Positions 12,141-25,197 of a stretch of DNA of 64,000 nt are shown here, piece by piece (position 1 is the stretch's first letter; the number at the start of each line of letters is the position of its first letter). The notes under the pieces are model-generated. The model had not been told where the DNA came from. It saw nothing but the letters and a program-made list of their open reading frames with translations, and did not search any database. The stretch is from Gymnogyps californianus. Lineage: Eukaryota; Chordata; Aves; Accipitriformes; Cathartidae. The translations under genes were made by a program, and so were the position numbers. Location of the stretch: contig NC_059478.1 in assembly GCF_018139145.2 (NCBI RefSeq), positions 2,480,001 to 2,544,000 of the forward strand, read 5' to 3'.

Positions 12141-15100
12141 ACCAAAATATATGCAGCCAGGGTGAAAAGAGATCAGAATTAGTTTACACCAGCCTACGTA
12201 TATTTTTTTTACGTTAGTCAACAGCTGAACTTCCCTTAGTCCTTTATTCCAATGCAAGGTGGGTACTGTTGCAAAATGCTATTACAAAAATGGACTGAAG
12301 CGATCATATGAAATACCTGACCTGGATCTCTGAAAGGAAAATGAGTGGTTCAACATGGAGAGCTGAACCATAGCGTTATTAGATAAAGAGAAAAAAATTG
12401 AGAACAGATTAATGGACTGAACACCCATAAAACTTGCATGAAAGTCTTCTCAAGGAATACTGGAAGCTTAAAGGAGGATTAAAAAGGTGCTAGGAAATGG
12501 ATAGTCCTTTTGATCAGAGTTGGGCTAGCTTACATAATAAATCTGCCTTCCATCTATAAGTTATGACTCCATATTAAATAATTTGAAATAGGAAATTCAA
12601 ACACCTTCCCCTATTTTTCTGTATGTAACTGGCATCTCAATCAACAAAAGTAATTGCATATTTTAAAGAACGTTATAAATCACTCTCCTCCCAAACTGTA
12701 GTTTTCAGCAAAAGTATCATTTTATGCTCCTGATTTTTGAAGCTGACATGTTATTAGCATCATGCATTAAGTCTAAAACAATTGGAGGAAATAGAATTGA
12801 TAAAACAGAAATAGAAAGTTTCCAGAAATGAAAAAGTAAAACAATAACATACTCTGAAACATTCATCAAAGCATATTAGCAATAAATTTTAATCAACGGT
12901 ATGTCACTTCCCATTGAGTGAAAACAGAGATGCTATGCTATTCCCACTTACTGACATAATATAACCAGCGTTACAGAAAAATTGGTTATCAGTTGAACTT
13001 TCAAGTTAAATCAGAAGAAAGTAGCAGGATAAAATAAAATTGAAATGGGGAAAATCAATGCAGAAGAGTGTGGAACAGCATGTATGTCCAGGAAACAAAA
13101 TGTTCAACGAAGGTATAGCTGCAAAAGATGTATTAAAGGCCTGAAACAAAAGTCCATCCCTATCAAGTCAATGGAAGTTTTTCCAGCAGCTTAAGGCACA
13201 TGGTCTGTCCCTGAGTGATTTGTAAGGAGCCAGGCATACAGCCAAGTGTGCAGCACGTATCTAATTTGCCTTTGCAAGGCTTGCTGCAAATGTGCACATG
13301 CAGTGAACCAAGAGAAGTGAAACGTCCTGAAGACATATTCAAGTCAGCGTTAACCTTCCCACCTTGGGTACCTACTGTTGAACTTAGCCCATAGCTTAAA
13401 AACCCATCCCAAAAGAAGAGAGCCCAGTGATGCCACAACCACAGGATCATTCGCATCCAGACTGCCTAGCTGAAAGCTGCCACCGACTTCTACCAGCTCA
13501 GGATCTGTCGCCCTAAATCACTGTTTATTATTCCAATGATATAGGAAAACTATTTGAATAATGTTCAAAATACAATTAATAATCTTCTTTCTCGGCCTTG
13601 GGGAGAGAATTCCACTTGCAGTTTATCAATCAAGAGCCAGATCTCCTCTTCACACAGTGCAGCATTAGACAGTGATGCGTCTAACAATTAATAATCACAA
13701 TGTGAACAATTTACCAGTGATACTAGTATTAAACTCACTAGCAAACTAGGGCTACAAAAATAATCCTATAATAAGAATACAAATTCACCCGCAGAATGCT
13801 GTTGGCCGATACTAGCATTTTGCGTGTTGGAGTTCCGCCGTTTAGACTTAGGCAGAAGACTACCTACTTACTAGCACAGTGAAGCAAAGGGTAGTTTGCC
13901 CTTTCCCACCTAAAGCTAATATTTTAGGGATGATAATTGAACAGAACAAATGTTACCAGCACAGTCTCCATATTCTCAGCAGAAAGAAATAATTTTTCAC
14001 AACTCCATTTTCTGTCGTTTGAGGAACTGAAATATTTAATTTTAAAATTGGCCAAGTTTTGACTCCTACGACGTGACTTTGAGAGTCAAAATGTCTGGAT
14101 GTAAGAGATTCAGAGCTAGGAGAAATGCTCATTATCTTTCCCCTTACCATTCCTATGAAATATTATGCAGTCTGTCAGTAAAGCATGTTCTGCCATAATC
14201 TAACTTTATGACTACATGTAGAGAAGGTTTTGAATTATATCTGTACAGTCAAGCCAAATATCATGTAAGATCAAATATTCACATTTTTAAATCCATTCTC
14301 TTTTTGAAGGGTACATTTCTAGTACTCACACAAGAAAACATCCACATGTTCAAAAATATATAGCCCAAACTAATTACTTGATTAGAAGTATACATGCACA
14401 AGTACAAAACACTTTATATGGTCTAGTACCTTACTGTCATTTAACAACTTTGCTTTGTTAGCTGTCCTCTAAGTAATAATGCTTTACCAAATAAAAGAAA
14501 TTAACTATCTGCTTTGGATCATGTTAGAGTCTCAACATTAAAACCCAGAAATCTGATGGTGAGCGACGCATTTTTCTTTTACTAAGTTAGAATATCCTTT
14601 TCTTTGTCAGACTTCATCATATACTGTTTGCATTCTTCCCTCTATCTGTTCGACCATATAGCTATAATCTTTAATTAATGAAAGAAGTTAAAAGAAAAGT
14701 TAATAATAGCATTCTGAAACTATTAATTAAAAACTGAAGTATCCCTCCTTGGATTGAATGTCTCACTATATTTCTAAAGGCAAATGATGATACTGAGATC
14801 CAAAGTAATCCATCCTCAATGACTACCACTCCTTGTCATTTGATTGCCTCGATACAGCAGATAAATTCAAATGGCTTCAGTCCAATTTGAGGCATATGAG
14901 TGTGAAGAGCACAGTAATAATAAAACCAATTGACTTAAAATGGCTCTGCATGTGGAAGTGACTACAAGTGATATCTCTTCTTCCGCTGTTAATACAGGCA
15001 AGTAGATTACATTTTTACATCGAGGTCTGTAATTATAAAAGAATTAAAAATAATCTACAGATACCTAGAAAAAGAGCTTAATATCAGGACTAGGCATATA

Positions 15101-17790
15101 AATGCCAAATGTATATGCTATAAGCTGATTAGCCATGGACTTCCCTGAAAGGCAATTTAAATCAATGGGAGCACACTCAGGGGTACAAAGGAGCCTTCAA
15201 ACATCTTTACCTTCACGTTCATTAAATAATGTCATCTTTCTAAACTAGCTGGCACAATTTGCTCTTCCTCTGAAAAATATATCTAAAAAATATAACTGAA
15301 ATGAATGTAAACCAAACCCAAGGACAAACGGCAGAGAGGACAAGAAAATACAGGTATTTGCCAGCAAGCAAAACAAAAAGAACAGAGTGCGAAATGATGC
15401 AAAACAAAAGCAGGCAAAACAACTTATTAACAGAATCGCCCCAAAACAAAGGTTAACGAACAGTGAAAAGCTTTTATCTTCACCCTACATGGAAATCAAC
15501 TTTAAAACACCTCTTGCAAAAGAAAGGACTGCAGCTGTGGCAATCCCACTCCACATTAAACTGTCTCTTTTTGAAATTCTCTGCTCCCTAAGGTAACTGA
15601 TCCCCAGAGAGGCAATCTGAAATTATGGCTAACGTAAAAGTCAATGGATTTGGAAGGCACATTCTCTTTTCATCAGGATAAATCAAAGATATAGTCTCAA
15701 AGGAAAAAAAAAATCTGACCTGCTGCATATGAAAAGGCCTCATGCATATTCAAGCATATGCCGCATCACAGCTTACACCGTCCTGGTCCTGCCAGCTCTT
15801 CCCTACATGCTTGTTACGTGTGCTTGGAACAGCCATGATTCCTGCTGTATTTCAGTCTTTTTGTAGACCCATGACTCAAAGCTTAATGAAGAATCATCAG
15901 AAACTATCCCTATAGCTTCTCAGCTGAGGGTGCTTTAACTTCAATTGAGGCTTTTGGCATCAAGAGTTATTGTGTTTTCAGAGACGTAAGCGTATCCTGT
16001 GGTTCCACAGACATTCATGGAGATACGGGTTCAGACCACTTTGGAGATACCAGCTATTCCAGGTTCAAACCTGTAAATAGAAGTCAGAAAAGAGTTTCCT
16101 CTAGATCCGCCGTAGGGAAACTGTATGGAAACCTTGGGGCACACAAAGTCAATATTACCCCACTTTAAAGCTCGAATACTTTCAAAGTCTATATTGTTGG
16201 GATATTAGCTCTAAGCCTCTGGAATGCAATTTGGATTTCAAAACCCTAATGAGGTTTCATGGTATTAGCTTTGGTACCCTAGTGTAAATTTTATCTCAGA
16301 TATACTTATTTTCCCTCTCCACATCCCTGCAGTTGTAGCTGAACACAGGATTTCCATTCACTCCTGGTCAAAATCTACCACGAATCGCTCTTTCTTATCA
16401 CAGTCCCTCCGCAACATTCCACTTTCAGAAGGCTGCAAATTAATTTGGGATTAAAGCTATTATAAAATCCAATATTGCTGCATAAACTCACAACCTACTG
16501 AAGAGACAGCAGGTTTGTAAATTATTAATCACCATTTAGAGTCTCCTAGGAGCAGGAAACAAGGTCATTTTATGGGCAGAAGGTAAGGGTTCCTATTTAT
16601 TCTCCTTTAATTTTTCCTCCCGTTAGCTCTCCTACTGAAAGCCTAAACCAAAATTTTTACCCTTTCTGATGCTCCAATATATCACCATCCTGTGGTGAAA
16701 ACTTCTACCAAGCCTGATAAATGATTTTACTCCGTGCTCTTGCCTGTTTTCCTACGCAGGCTGAGTGCTGAAAGGAGTTTGGACAGCACATCCAATTACG
16801 GCACTGCAGAGAAACGCTCTTTACCAGGAGGAGAGGAGAAGGGTCAGACGCCATGATGAAACTGCGCACATCTCCGCTGGGTCAGCTTGAGCTGCCCTCC
16901 TTATCTCCACAAACCTCTTTTAAAATCTCTTCTTGCTTCTTTCATCAGTCGAAATGGGTAGAGAGCAAATGCCTCCCCAGATGTCACCGGCAGTGAAACT
17001 TGTCGTGGTTGCCCAGTGTGGAAACGTCAAGCCTCTTCACTCCAGCAGAAAGGTATCAGGTCCCCAGCTGAGTTAGCCCAAGGACACACCAAGTTAATTT
17101 TTTCCATTTATTAGCCTCATAAATATGTCTGAATACTGCCACTCTTTGCATGTAACAGTTTATATGCATTACACCCATGGGAATTTAATAAGCTCTCCAT
17201 TAAGCCCTGAATTTCCTTAACTTTCATGCTGGGACAACCACGACACTTGCCACAGTTCCCCTAGCTGTTTTAGGAGAATATTTAAACCTTTGACCTGTGT
17301 CTGTTTTCATTGACATCAAGAAAACCCTGCCCAACTAATTCAGTGAAATTTCAGGGGAATGACACCAGGAGAGTTTGGTTACTTGCTAAACTTGATCTCA
17401 GTCACTCATTAGTCCGTGTGCATTTTTATTTAAAAAACAGATAACCGTAACAGACATACAATGATAAGGAACAAATCTCATCAAACTTCAAAATAAACTC
17501 TGAGGGGAAAAAAAATAAACTAAGATAACCTTTCAAACAAACGAGCACTGCTTAATTAAGTTACCCAAAAAAACCCCAAGGTGCATAATATGGGAACCAT
17601 GATGAACAACACCAGCACTGCTCAAACTCAGCATGAATGAATCACGTCACTCGAAGTAATCATACCAGACGCTAACTAGAAGGGCATCACACACAAAAAA
17701 ATGTTGATAATTTTTTTACTTCTTAATTAGCGTTACCTACTCCCCTTTCCCTTCCACTGTTGCCCAGTGTTGGCAGAGGGCTGCTCATTT

Positions 17791-18126
17791 CATAGAATCT
17801 TAGAATCATAGAATGGTTTGGGTTGGAAGGGACCTTTAAAGGTCATCTAGTCCAACCGCCCTGCAATGAGCAGGGACATCTTCAACTACATCAGGTTGCT
17901 CAGAGCCCCGTCCAACCTGACCCTGAACATATGTTTCCAGGGATGGGGCATCTACTACCTCTCTGGGCAACCTGTTCCGGTGTTTCACCACCCTCATTGT
18001 AAAAAAAATCTTCCTTATATCTAGTCTAAATCTACCCTTTTTTAGTTTAAAACCATTACTCCTTCTCCTATAGCAACAGGCCCTACTAAAAAGTCTGTCC
18101 CCATTTCCCTTCCAAACTCTCATCCT
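17791..18126 (-). mobile_element. 5'-truncated CR1 LINE
   Basis: Read on the minus strand, the element ends with CR1-type terminal octamers (ATTCTATG-like) at 17791-17816. Upstream of these lie the short 3' UTR and the C-terminal part of ORF2. The phrase at 17816-17860 (GGTTTGGGTTGGAAGGGACC on the plus strand) is the standard start of many bird CR1 copies seen in reverse. The copy is severely 5'-truncated, as most CR1 copies are, and shows no poly(A) tail, as expected for CR1. The 5' limit near 18126 is approximate. Confidence 0.93.
17886..18123 (-). pseudogene. CR1 ORF2 C-terminal remnant
   Basis: The minus-strand frame opening at 18123 reads through residues RRRSNGFKLKKGRFRLDIRK, then FFTMRVVKH and RLPREVVDAPSLET. 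These are the conserved last stretch of bird CR1 ORF2, the reverse-transcriptase/endonuclease polyprotein that copies the element. Just after PSLET, a small insertion shifts the frame away from the normal ending. The family stop codon is still visible in another frame at 17886-17888. Only the C-terminal tail survives and no catalytic motif is present, so it is non-functional. Confidence 0.88.
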
Positions 18127-20463
18127 TACCCAACGGCTCCAAAACTGAGTCTAAGTTCAATGCTACCTCTGCACTTGTGGTGCAGTTCTTTCTTCATTTT
18201 GTTACCACAGGGATGATCCAAAAGCACTGACCTACAAAGTCAGGGTGAGTCTTAATCAATAGGCTCAAAAATGTCACAAAACAAAATGTGAAACTGCAGC
18301 CTGACCTATTCTGCTGCTTCCACGAGCCAACATTTCACTTCCCAAGTCAGCTTAGGAAGCAACAGCACTTTGGTGGTGTAGGCATTAACCTGTCCATCTC
18401 CAGAGTTCCCACAGAAACAACCTTGCTGAGCTTACACGAAGAGCTGCACAACTCTTCAATCTTCCGTTCAGGAGCTGAACAAAAATATCACTAAAAAATT
18501 TAGAGTGAGAATAATACGAAATTTAATTTATTGTCATCTTCTCTGAAATGAAATACCCCAAGGGCAGAAAATGAAAGTAAAGCATTCCTTGTAAGTTCAT
18601 ACACAACATTTTGGGTTTCTTGTAAGAAAAAAAAAGGAAATGAAGAGTTGGGGGCACATTCCCAGACCAGAAGGAGAAGGAAGAGGACAGGCCAGAATTC
18701 TATCTGTTCCATGGAGTTAAAAAAGATAGGTTGAATGTCTTCCTCTGCCCAGGTCTGAATCCTGTCTTCTCTAAAAGCATGAACCCTTTGGCATAGTCTC
18801 AGATGCATTTGTATGCAAGGAGGCTACTGCTAACACTGCTTAACTTTACATAAATAAAGAAACATCTCTTGCAGGAAGGAACTAGAATATGGGCAAGTAT
18901 TCCTCCTCTAGGCAAGAAAATCAGCATTTTAACTACATTGTTAGTACATCTTCAAGCCTTCAAAATGGCAATGTTCAGTTTTTCACAGTTGTGAAGCTGG
19001 GATGAGGCATCCTCCAGTAGCTCCACCTCTTCCCATCTCGCCCAGGAGCACAATAGGACCTTTCTATCCCGTTCATAAACTGTGGGCAGGAACTTCACAA
19101 AGACGAAAAAGGTAATTAGAAATTGCTATTGCCCTTTGCATTATTTTCACAGCTGACACATACATATATTAAACCAGCTGTTAGGGACTTAATTTACTCA
19201 CAAAGAGAGTAATCTCTTCTTTTTGTCAGAAAACTCACCAATCTTGCTGGAAGTCTTGTTTCCGCTCGATTACAAATTTCCCATCAGCTTCCCTGGGATC
19301 TGGAGTTCTCCTCTGCTTTTATGGTCACTGAAAACAATCATTACCAAGCAGAGTAAGACGGTATTTTGAATGAATTACAGCGAGTGCCACATCTATTTTG
19401 ATAGATAAAAAGGAAGTATCACTTTAGGAGTGAAACATTAATCTAGGTATAGTTTTAATGTAGAAACCCGTAGCTTTTGACATAAATTTGGTAGGAAACA
19501 AATCTCGTAGGAAAAATGAGCTAATCCTAATATTACCACAGGGCTAATCTTCAGAAATGTATCTGCATATGTGGCAGCGGGGCAGGCTGGGAAGACTGAA
19601 TACCTTAGGAAACTGTTCTGAAATATGCTGAAATTGGATATGAGGCAGAGGCTAGAAGAAAGAACACAAAATAACAGGTTTTTGCTTTCAAATAACTCTG
19701 GGATTTGTGGCTGCAATAAAGAGTAAATACTTTTGTTTTTTTCTTCCAATCTAGGTAAGACCATCTGAAGCGGTTGACCCTGGTCAGGCTGTAGATTTCC
19801 ACTTAGATCCAATTCCAAACTCCAGACTCGAGGCAGGTCCCAACCTAAGGTTCAGTTTCACCCATTACAAAGTTAAAGAGAATGTGCAGAAGAGAAATCA
19901 CAGGTCATAATCAGCTGTGTGAAAACCATGTTATTCCATGCCCTTTGATCAAAATTTGGTGAGGCTCTGAGAGGGGGAGAGGGGGGGAGGGCAGAGAGAG
20001 AGAAAGAGAGAGAGAGAGATTTAAGATACCTCTGTAAAATGAAATCAAAGGAAATCAAGAACAATAAAAACACCTTATACACCTTTGTACTATATGTGAA
20101 AATTACCTTGTTCTTGGAGGATTTTTGGTTCAATAATTCAGGTATATTCTTTAGCAGCGTGTCGACAGAAGAAAATCTGTGATTTAATTTGTGTCTATGC
20201 CTGTGGAATTTACAGGTAGGTTATAATGCTGGAAACAGGCTCCCAGATTTGTTTTCAAGGAAGATCACATCTTACCCAGGAGTTTGAAACTGCTGAGTCC
20301 AAATTTTGGCAATTCATAACCTCACAGCAGGATGGATGCTGAGCCTGGGAAGCACCCCTGCCTGCTCTTCGTGCTAGCCAGGGCCCAAACATCTATTGGC
20401 TCCTTCAGGAATTTACTTGAACCTTCAAATACCTTATTTCCCATAGTGGAACTGAAGATGTCT
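18127..20463. other. Unique non-coding DNA
   Basis: No gene is recognisable. Open frames at 18500-18808 and 19438-19818 (both minus) lack recognisable domains or convincing splice context. A purine-rich tract lies at 19969-20019. Confidence 0.55.
19969..20019 (+). repeat. GA-rich purine tract
   Basis: The stretch is purine apart from one C at 19992 and ends in a (GA)n run. It lies about 450 bases upstream of a much longer purine tract on the same strand. Confidence 0.85.
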
Positions 20464-20658
20464 AGAGAAGAAGGAAAGAAGGAAAGAAGGAAAGAAGGAA
20501 AGAAGGAAAGAAGGAAAGAAGGAAAGAAGGAAAGAAGGAAAGAAGGAAAGAAGGAAAGAAGGAAAGAAGGAAAGAAGGAAAGAAGGAAAGAAGGAAAGAA
20601 GGAAAGAAGGAAAGAAGGAAAGAAGGAAAGAAGGAAAGAAGGGGGGGGGGGGGAGAAA
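20464..20658 (+). repeat. (GGAAAGAA)n microsatellite with G13 tail, 195-base pure purine tract
   Basis: From 20464 to 20658 every base on the plus strand is A or G. The core repeats an 8-base unit, GGAAAGAA, about 21 times with almost no interruption. It then runs straight into thirteen G residues at 20641-20653. The regularity implies a young or actively expanding array. Long purine tracts of this kind are mirror-symmetric and can form triplex DNA, and GGAA arrays can bind ETS-family factors. Both points are general knowledge and not shown here. Open frames on both strands through the array are artefacts of its lack of stop codons. Copy number may be affected by assembly. Confidence 0.97.
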
Positions 20659-23600
20659 TCATGCACCGTGAATTAGCAGTTGCTAATTTAGAAGAAGTAA
20701 TGGATTTGCTACGTTTCTCTCTCTCCGAAAGTTTTGCAGTCTTACTACATTCAAAGAGTCCAATTCTCTGATGTTACTTGCATGTAATAAAATGCAACAA
20801 AGAGAGGATTTTTCGTTGTATCCTAGACACAGGATTTAAATTTTTTTGCTTTATCATTCTTATTACTTTTTACCTTCTTATTACTACTCTCCACTCTCAG
20901 AGCAGCCCACAAGCTAAAAAAAAAAAAATTACAGAAAGGACAGGAATACTCTTTAACATCTGTTCTTGCCCAAATCGGAGATTTTGTCTAAGACAAAGGC
21001 AAGATAAATTGTACCATATTTCTTTTTCCATTTGAAAAAGGGTTTCTGCAGATCCCAGATTCTGCACTTGTTTGTAACTCTCTCTGTTTCCCAAGAAATC
21101 CCATGCTCTCTATTTCCTTGGAATTGATTTTTCTCTTTCTTACTCTTCCAAACACCTCTCCTTATACACTCTCTACAATAAATGGAGCTTAGCTTAAAAT
21201 TCAGGTCATACATTTGAAGCAAAACCTTTCGTATGAATTCCAAATTTTTTGAATAACATTCCTCAATATCTAGCTATATATATATACACATATAAAAATA
21301 GACATGGGGGTCAGGGGGAACCTCTCTAACTATCTTCTCCAAGCCCTAAAAGCCTTCCTCATGCCAAAAGAGCAGCCCTTCAAACATTTTCCTCTCCTTT
21401 CCCTGCAAGTCTTTCATTTCTTTTCCTTAGTATATCACACAGTGATTAGAGAAGTTACAGCAATTGATGCCCTTCAGTGGTCTGTGTCTTCTCTGCACTT
21501 GTTAGATGGGCTCTCCTTCATGTCAGTGGGTTGTGTCATATTACGAACTAATAAGAGCATTGCCACCAGGAAGCCAGGCTCCCTGCCGGGAGTGATGGCT
21601 CTCCACGTGTGTTGCTTTCATACATAGCTGAAAAAGTGTCTGCTAGGCTTGACCTCGTCTCTGCTTTTGCATTTTATTCTCTCTTCATAGCCTCCTGTAT
21701 CACAAAAAATACATCTTCCCCTACCTTTCCACCCACAGTGAAAAGCCAGGTACTCTATGCTATTTTTTAAAAAGCTGATTATAAGTATATGCTGGGAAAA
21801 TTTTGCACGCTTGGCTAGCAAAGGGTTACATTTGGCTCTGTATCCTTTGCTATTGATTGTTTGCTTCTTTGTTTGTTTTTTGATAAAATGCTGGTGCTGG
21901 ATGATTCGAATGCCAGGGGCCAGCTCCCACTCCATTTCGTTCAGCTGTTGCTCTATCAATCCACATTCCATCTTTCACTTTAAACCTGCCTCGTGTGTTT
22001 CTCACTAGCCACCTTCTGCATATCCCTTTATTTTTTGAGTCTTTTACTGGAAACCATGATCCTCTTCCCATCTCAACCCACACATTGCAGCATCACATTA
22101 GGAAAACTTTCTTATTCAGAAAAGCGCTGGACCATGTTCGATTTTACCACGAGGGTTTGTGGGGTTTTTTTACTGGCTCTCTTGAACCACAGTCTCTATT
22201 TAATCCACTTAGTTTTGTTATTGATGAGCTCCACTGCCCCCAGGCTCAAGTCAGCAAACCATTTATGCATATTTAACTTCTATTGACTCCTGTGGATTGC
22301 TTGGGATTAAGCACATGCTTAGATGCTGCTCTAAATTGGAGCCATGACTTTTCCTTTCCTTCCACAGGGGCACAGCGGTAGAGCTATGAACCTAATTCCT
22401 CAGAGCCAAACGAGGAACGGACTGGTTTCCAATTAAACCGCTTTATCAGGTAGGTCAAGTCTTAAGAGATTCAATGACACCACTAACCAGGTTCACAAAT
22501 GCAAAACCAATATCATTGCTTTGCCTACGTTCCACAGATAATAACAAGATGTGATGTAATACTAAGAGAGATGATGCCGTTTGAAATGGCCACAAAGCAC
22601 AAATGTGGAACCATGCTGTGGATAAGTCTTGTCCATTATTTTTTTCATTTGACATCATCTTTCTATGCTTTGTTAGAGGCATTTATGTTAAATGTCTTTC
22701 TGAAATTATATTTTTCAACTTCGTATAATTAATAAGAAGCTAGAATACTGATTGGTTTTGAGGTAAAACATAAACTTTTACATTGATTTCCTTTTGATAC
22801 TACTCCAAAATGAAATCCCTGGAATTAGAGAGACAAACATTCCTATCAAAGTTCTCACACAGAATAATAAGCTGATACCAATAACCACCTTTTCTGCAAA
22901 GTGGAAAGATTTATTCTGAGTAGGAATTTCACATTTACATGCAACTACTTTGAGTTAAATGCTGATCACTTTATACCCATAAGCAAAACCTGCTTACAGG
23001 GATTGCAGAAAACAAGGCTTTTCAGGGAAACCTGTAAGCATGCACGTAAAACAAAGCACACGAAAAAGCAGCTATGGCACTGTTATAGGAGTTCCCAGTT
23101 AAGTGAAAAATTGTCCAGCCCATGTTGCCCAGACTGGAAAAAACACATAGGCACTTACTCAGGGCTAAGCATCTCGGTAAAACCCAGAGGAATTCTTATA
23201 TTCTTCAAGATTTTTGCACAACAAAAAACTCCATGTCTAAAATGGATTATTTTCAGTAAATGGATCATATTAGAACTGGTGTCTTAGAAATTAGAAGGTT
23301 TATAGTGCTTTATGAACTAGTTCCCTCACTCCACAATTGTTCTTCATTATCCTTCAATTCCTGCTGTATTGACTAACAACCGTGCTTCCTATAAAACGAA
23401 CTGTATTTCCACACTATTAGAAGCGCTCTGGAGTAGCACTTCAGACTTTCTAAAATGTCTCCCATAAATGATCTGCTATGCTAAAGTCGTTGCACAGATA
23501 GCTTGAGAAGGTTATTCTCTCGTCAGTGCCTAACATAATCACCTTAATAGGAAATACAGTAAAAGAAGTACGTAATGATAGTTTTTACTCCAAGCATTTG

Positions 23601-24563
23601 CACCTGAAGTAGGCAAGCTGACTTTGAATGCAGTGTTACATAGCACTCAGCATTCCCAACACCTGACTATAAATGATGCGTCACATTTTAATAGGGCAGT
23701 ACTGGTAGGTCTGTAGCAGGGATTATTTACTTGTCCCTTGCCCGCGATGAGAAAGTCAGGAGCTGCCCTTTATTTCAGCCCATATTTCATCTTCTGTTCT
23801 CTTTCGGCTTGCGTGGAGAAGACGAGTGAGCAGAGATCTGGCATGCGGGGAGATGGCAGAAATGGCTGGACTTCAGAGAAAGGACGATAACGACAGCAGT
23901 TTGTCGCCTTTGTGTCGTAGGAGTTCAAGGCTGCTGCAAGTACGGAACCAGCACCACAAAGGAGAGAGCAGCTTTTGTTGAACTGTGGCCTCTACTGTGC
24001 TGCGTTTACCCTTAGTCCTCATATATCATTTAACCAGGGGACTACACCAGCACGATTTGACTTAGCCAAATACTTTGACCCCTTATCTGGACACCTTCAT
24101 TTAGGCGTATGAAATCTCCCCATTGTTCACACTGCTTTCTCCTTTCTGTCTCTGCTGTTTACGCATTTTCTTCTCCTACATCATGAGCTGAAGGAAGACA
24201 GTCATTGAAATACTTTGTTCCTGAATATCACCTTCCTACTGCACGTAACTCATGAGAGGGAGGTTGTGAAACTGCGGTCGTAGTCATGTCAACAAGCATC
24301 CACTGAGGTAAACAGCACTTGCAGGTTTTCCGCTGCTTCTCTAGAAGGGATATAAAATACAGCACTGAAGAAGGAGAATATAATAAAGAGTAGTCAGGAA
24401 AGGGGAATGTAAGATACATAGGAAAATAATGCTGGTGCTAAAGAGGATGTGCAAAAAACAATTTCTGTGATTCTTTGTAATTCTAAAGAAAACAATACAC
24501 TGCATTTACTTGAAGCAATAAAATATAAGAAGAAACTGTCAAACAGAACTGAGCATTAGAGAC
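20659..24563. other. Unique AT-rich non-coding DNA
   Basis: No gene or recent mobile element is recognisable. It holds an AT dinucleotide patch at 21272-21298 and an ancient repeat fragment at 22276-22345. Overlapping frames at 20953-21243, 21618-21971 and 22901-23287 have no recognisable domain. Confidence 0.55.
22276..22345. repeat. Ancient archosaur-type repeat fragment
   Basis: The segment runs GACTCCTGTGGATTGCTTGG, then AAGCACATGCTTAGATGCTG, then a degenerate ATTGGAGCC. Its core AAGCACATGCTTA is nearly palindromic, as in an old MITE-like repeat of birds and crocodiles. It is the clearest of several such fragments in this window. Confidence 0.5.
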
Positions 24564-25197
24564 TGGTCCTGATTTTGGCTGGGACAGAGTTAATTTTCTT
24601 CTTAGCAGCTGGTACAGTGCTGTGTTTTGGATTTAGTGCGAGAATATTGTTGATAACACGCTGATGTTTTTGTTGTTGCTAAGTAGCGCTTATCTTAAGC
24701 CAAGGACTTTTCAGTTTCCCATGCTCTGCCAGTGAGGAGGTGCACAAGAAGCTGGGAGGGAGCCTGGGGCAGCTGACCTGAACTAGCCAAAGGGATATTC
24801 CATACCATGGAACGTCATGCTCATTATATAAACAGAGGGGAGTTGGCCGGGAGGTGCGGATCGCTGCTCGGGCATCGGTCAGCAGGTGGTGAGCAATTGC
24901 ATTGTGCATCACTGTTTTTTTTTTTCCTTGACGGGTTTTGTTTGGGTTTTCTTTCCCTTTTTTTTTGTTATATTCCTTTTCATTACAATTATTGTTATTA
25001 TTATAATTATAATATCTCATTATTATTATTGTTAGTATTATATTTTACTTTAGTTATTAAACCATTCTTCTCTCAACCCACGAGTTCTACCTTTTTTCCC
25101 GATTCTCCTCCCCATCCCAGTGGGAGGTGGGGGGAGTGAGGGAGCGAGGGAGCGGCTGCGTGGTGCTTAGCTGCTGGCTGGGGTTAAACCATGACCA
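24564..25197 (+). mobile_element. ERV LTR, family A, copy 2
   Basis: The sequence aligns by eye almost end to end with copy 1 at 1345-1953. It has the same opening GGGACAGAGTTAATTTTC phrase, the same TATA box context, the same CAATTGCATTGTGCATCACT phrase and the same ATT-rich tract. The end is weathered: it reads AAACCATGACCA where copy 1 reads AACCACGACA. The flanks GAGAC and GAGTT match at only three of five bases, so a target duplication is only suggested. No internal sequence is attached. It is probably an older solo LTR. Confidence 0.92.
24825..24832 (+). promoter_or_regulatory. TATA box of LTR copy 2
   Basis: TATATAAA lies at the position equivalent to the box in copy 1, between the CATACCATGGAACGTCATG phrase and a GC-rich stretch. 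Confidence 0.65.

Larger units (their letters stand above)
9898..17790. other. Unique AT-rich non-coding DNA with faint old repeats
   Basis: After the right target duplication (9898-9902) there is no gene or recent mobile element. Weak ancient repeat phrases occur at 10688-10785, 12101-12140, 13153-13200 and 15148-15175. A segment at about 11560-12080 vaguely resembles a very old CR1. Open frames such as 13163-13456 minus and 15240-15449 minus are unsupported. Confidence 0.55.

Noticed and set aside
20332..20676. Open frames of 114 codons on both strands rich in EGKKERRK or SFLLSFFP repeats
   Set aside because: They are translations of the (GGAAAGAA)n array, which contains no stop codon in these frames. 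They are not genes.
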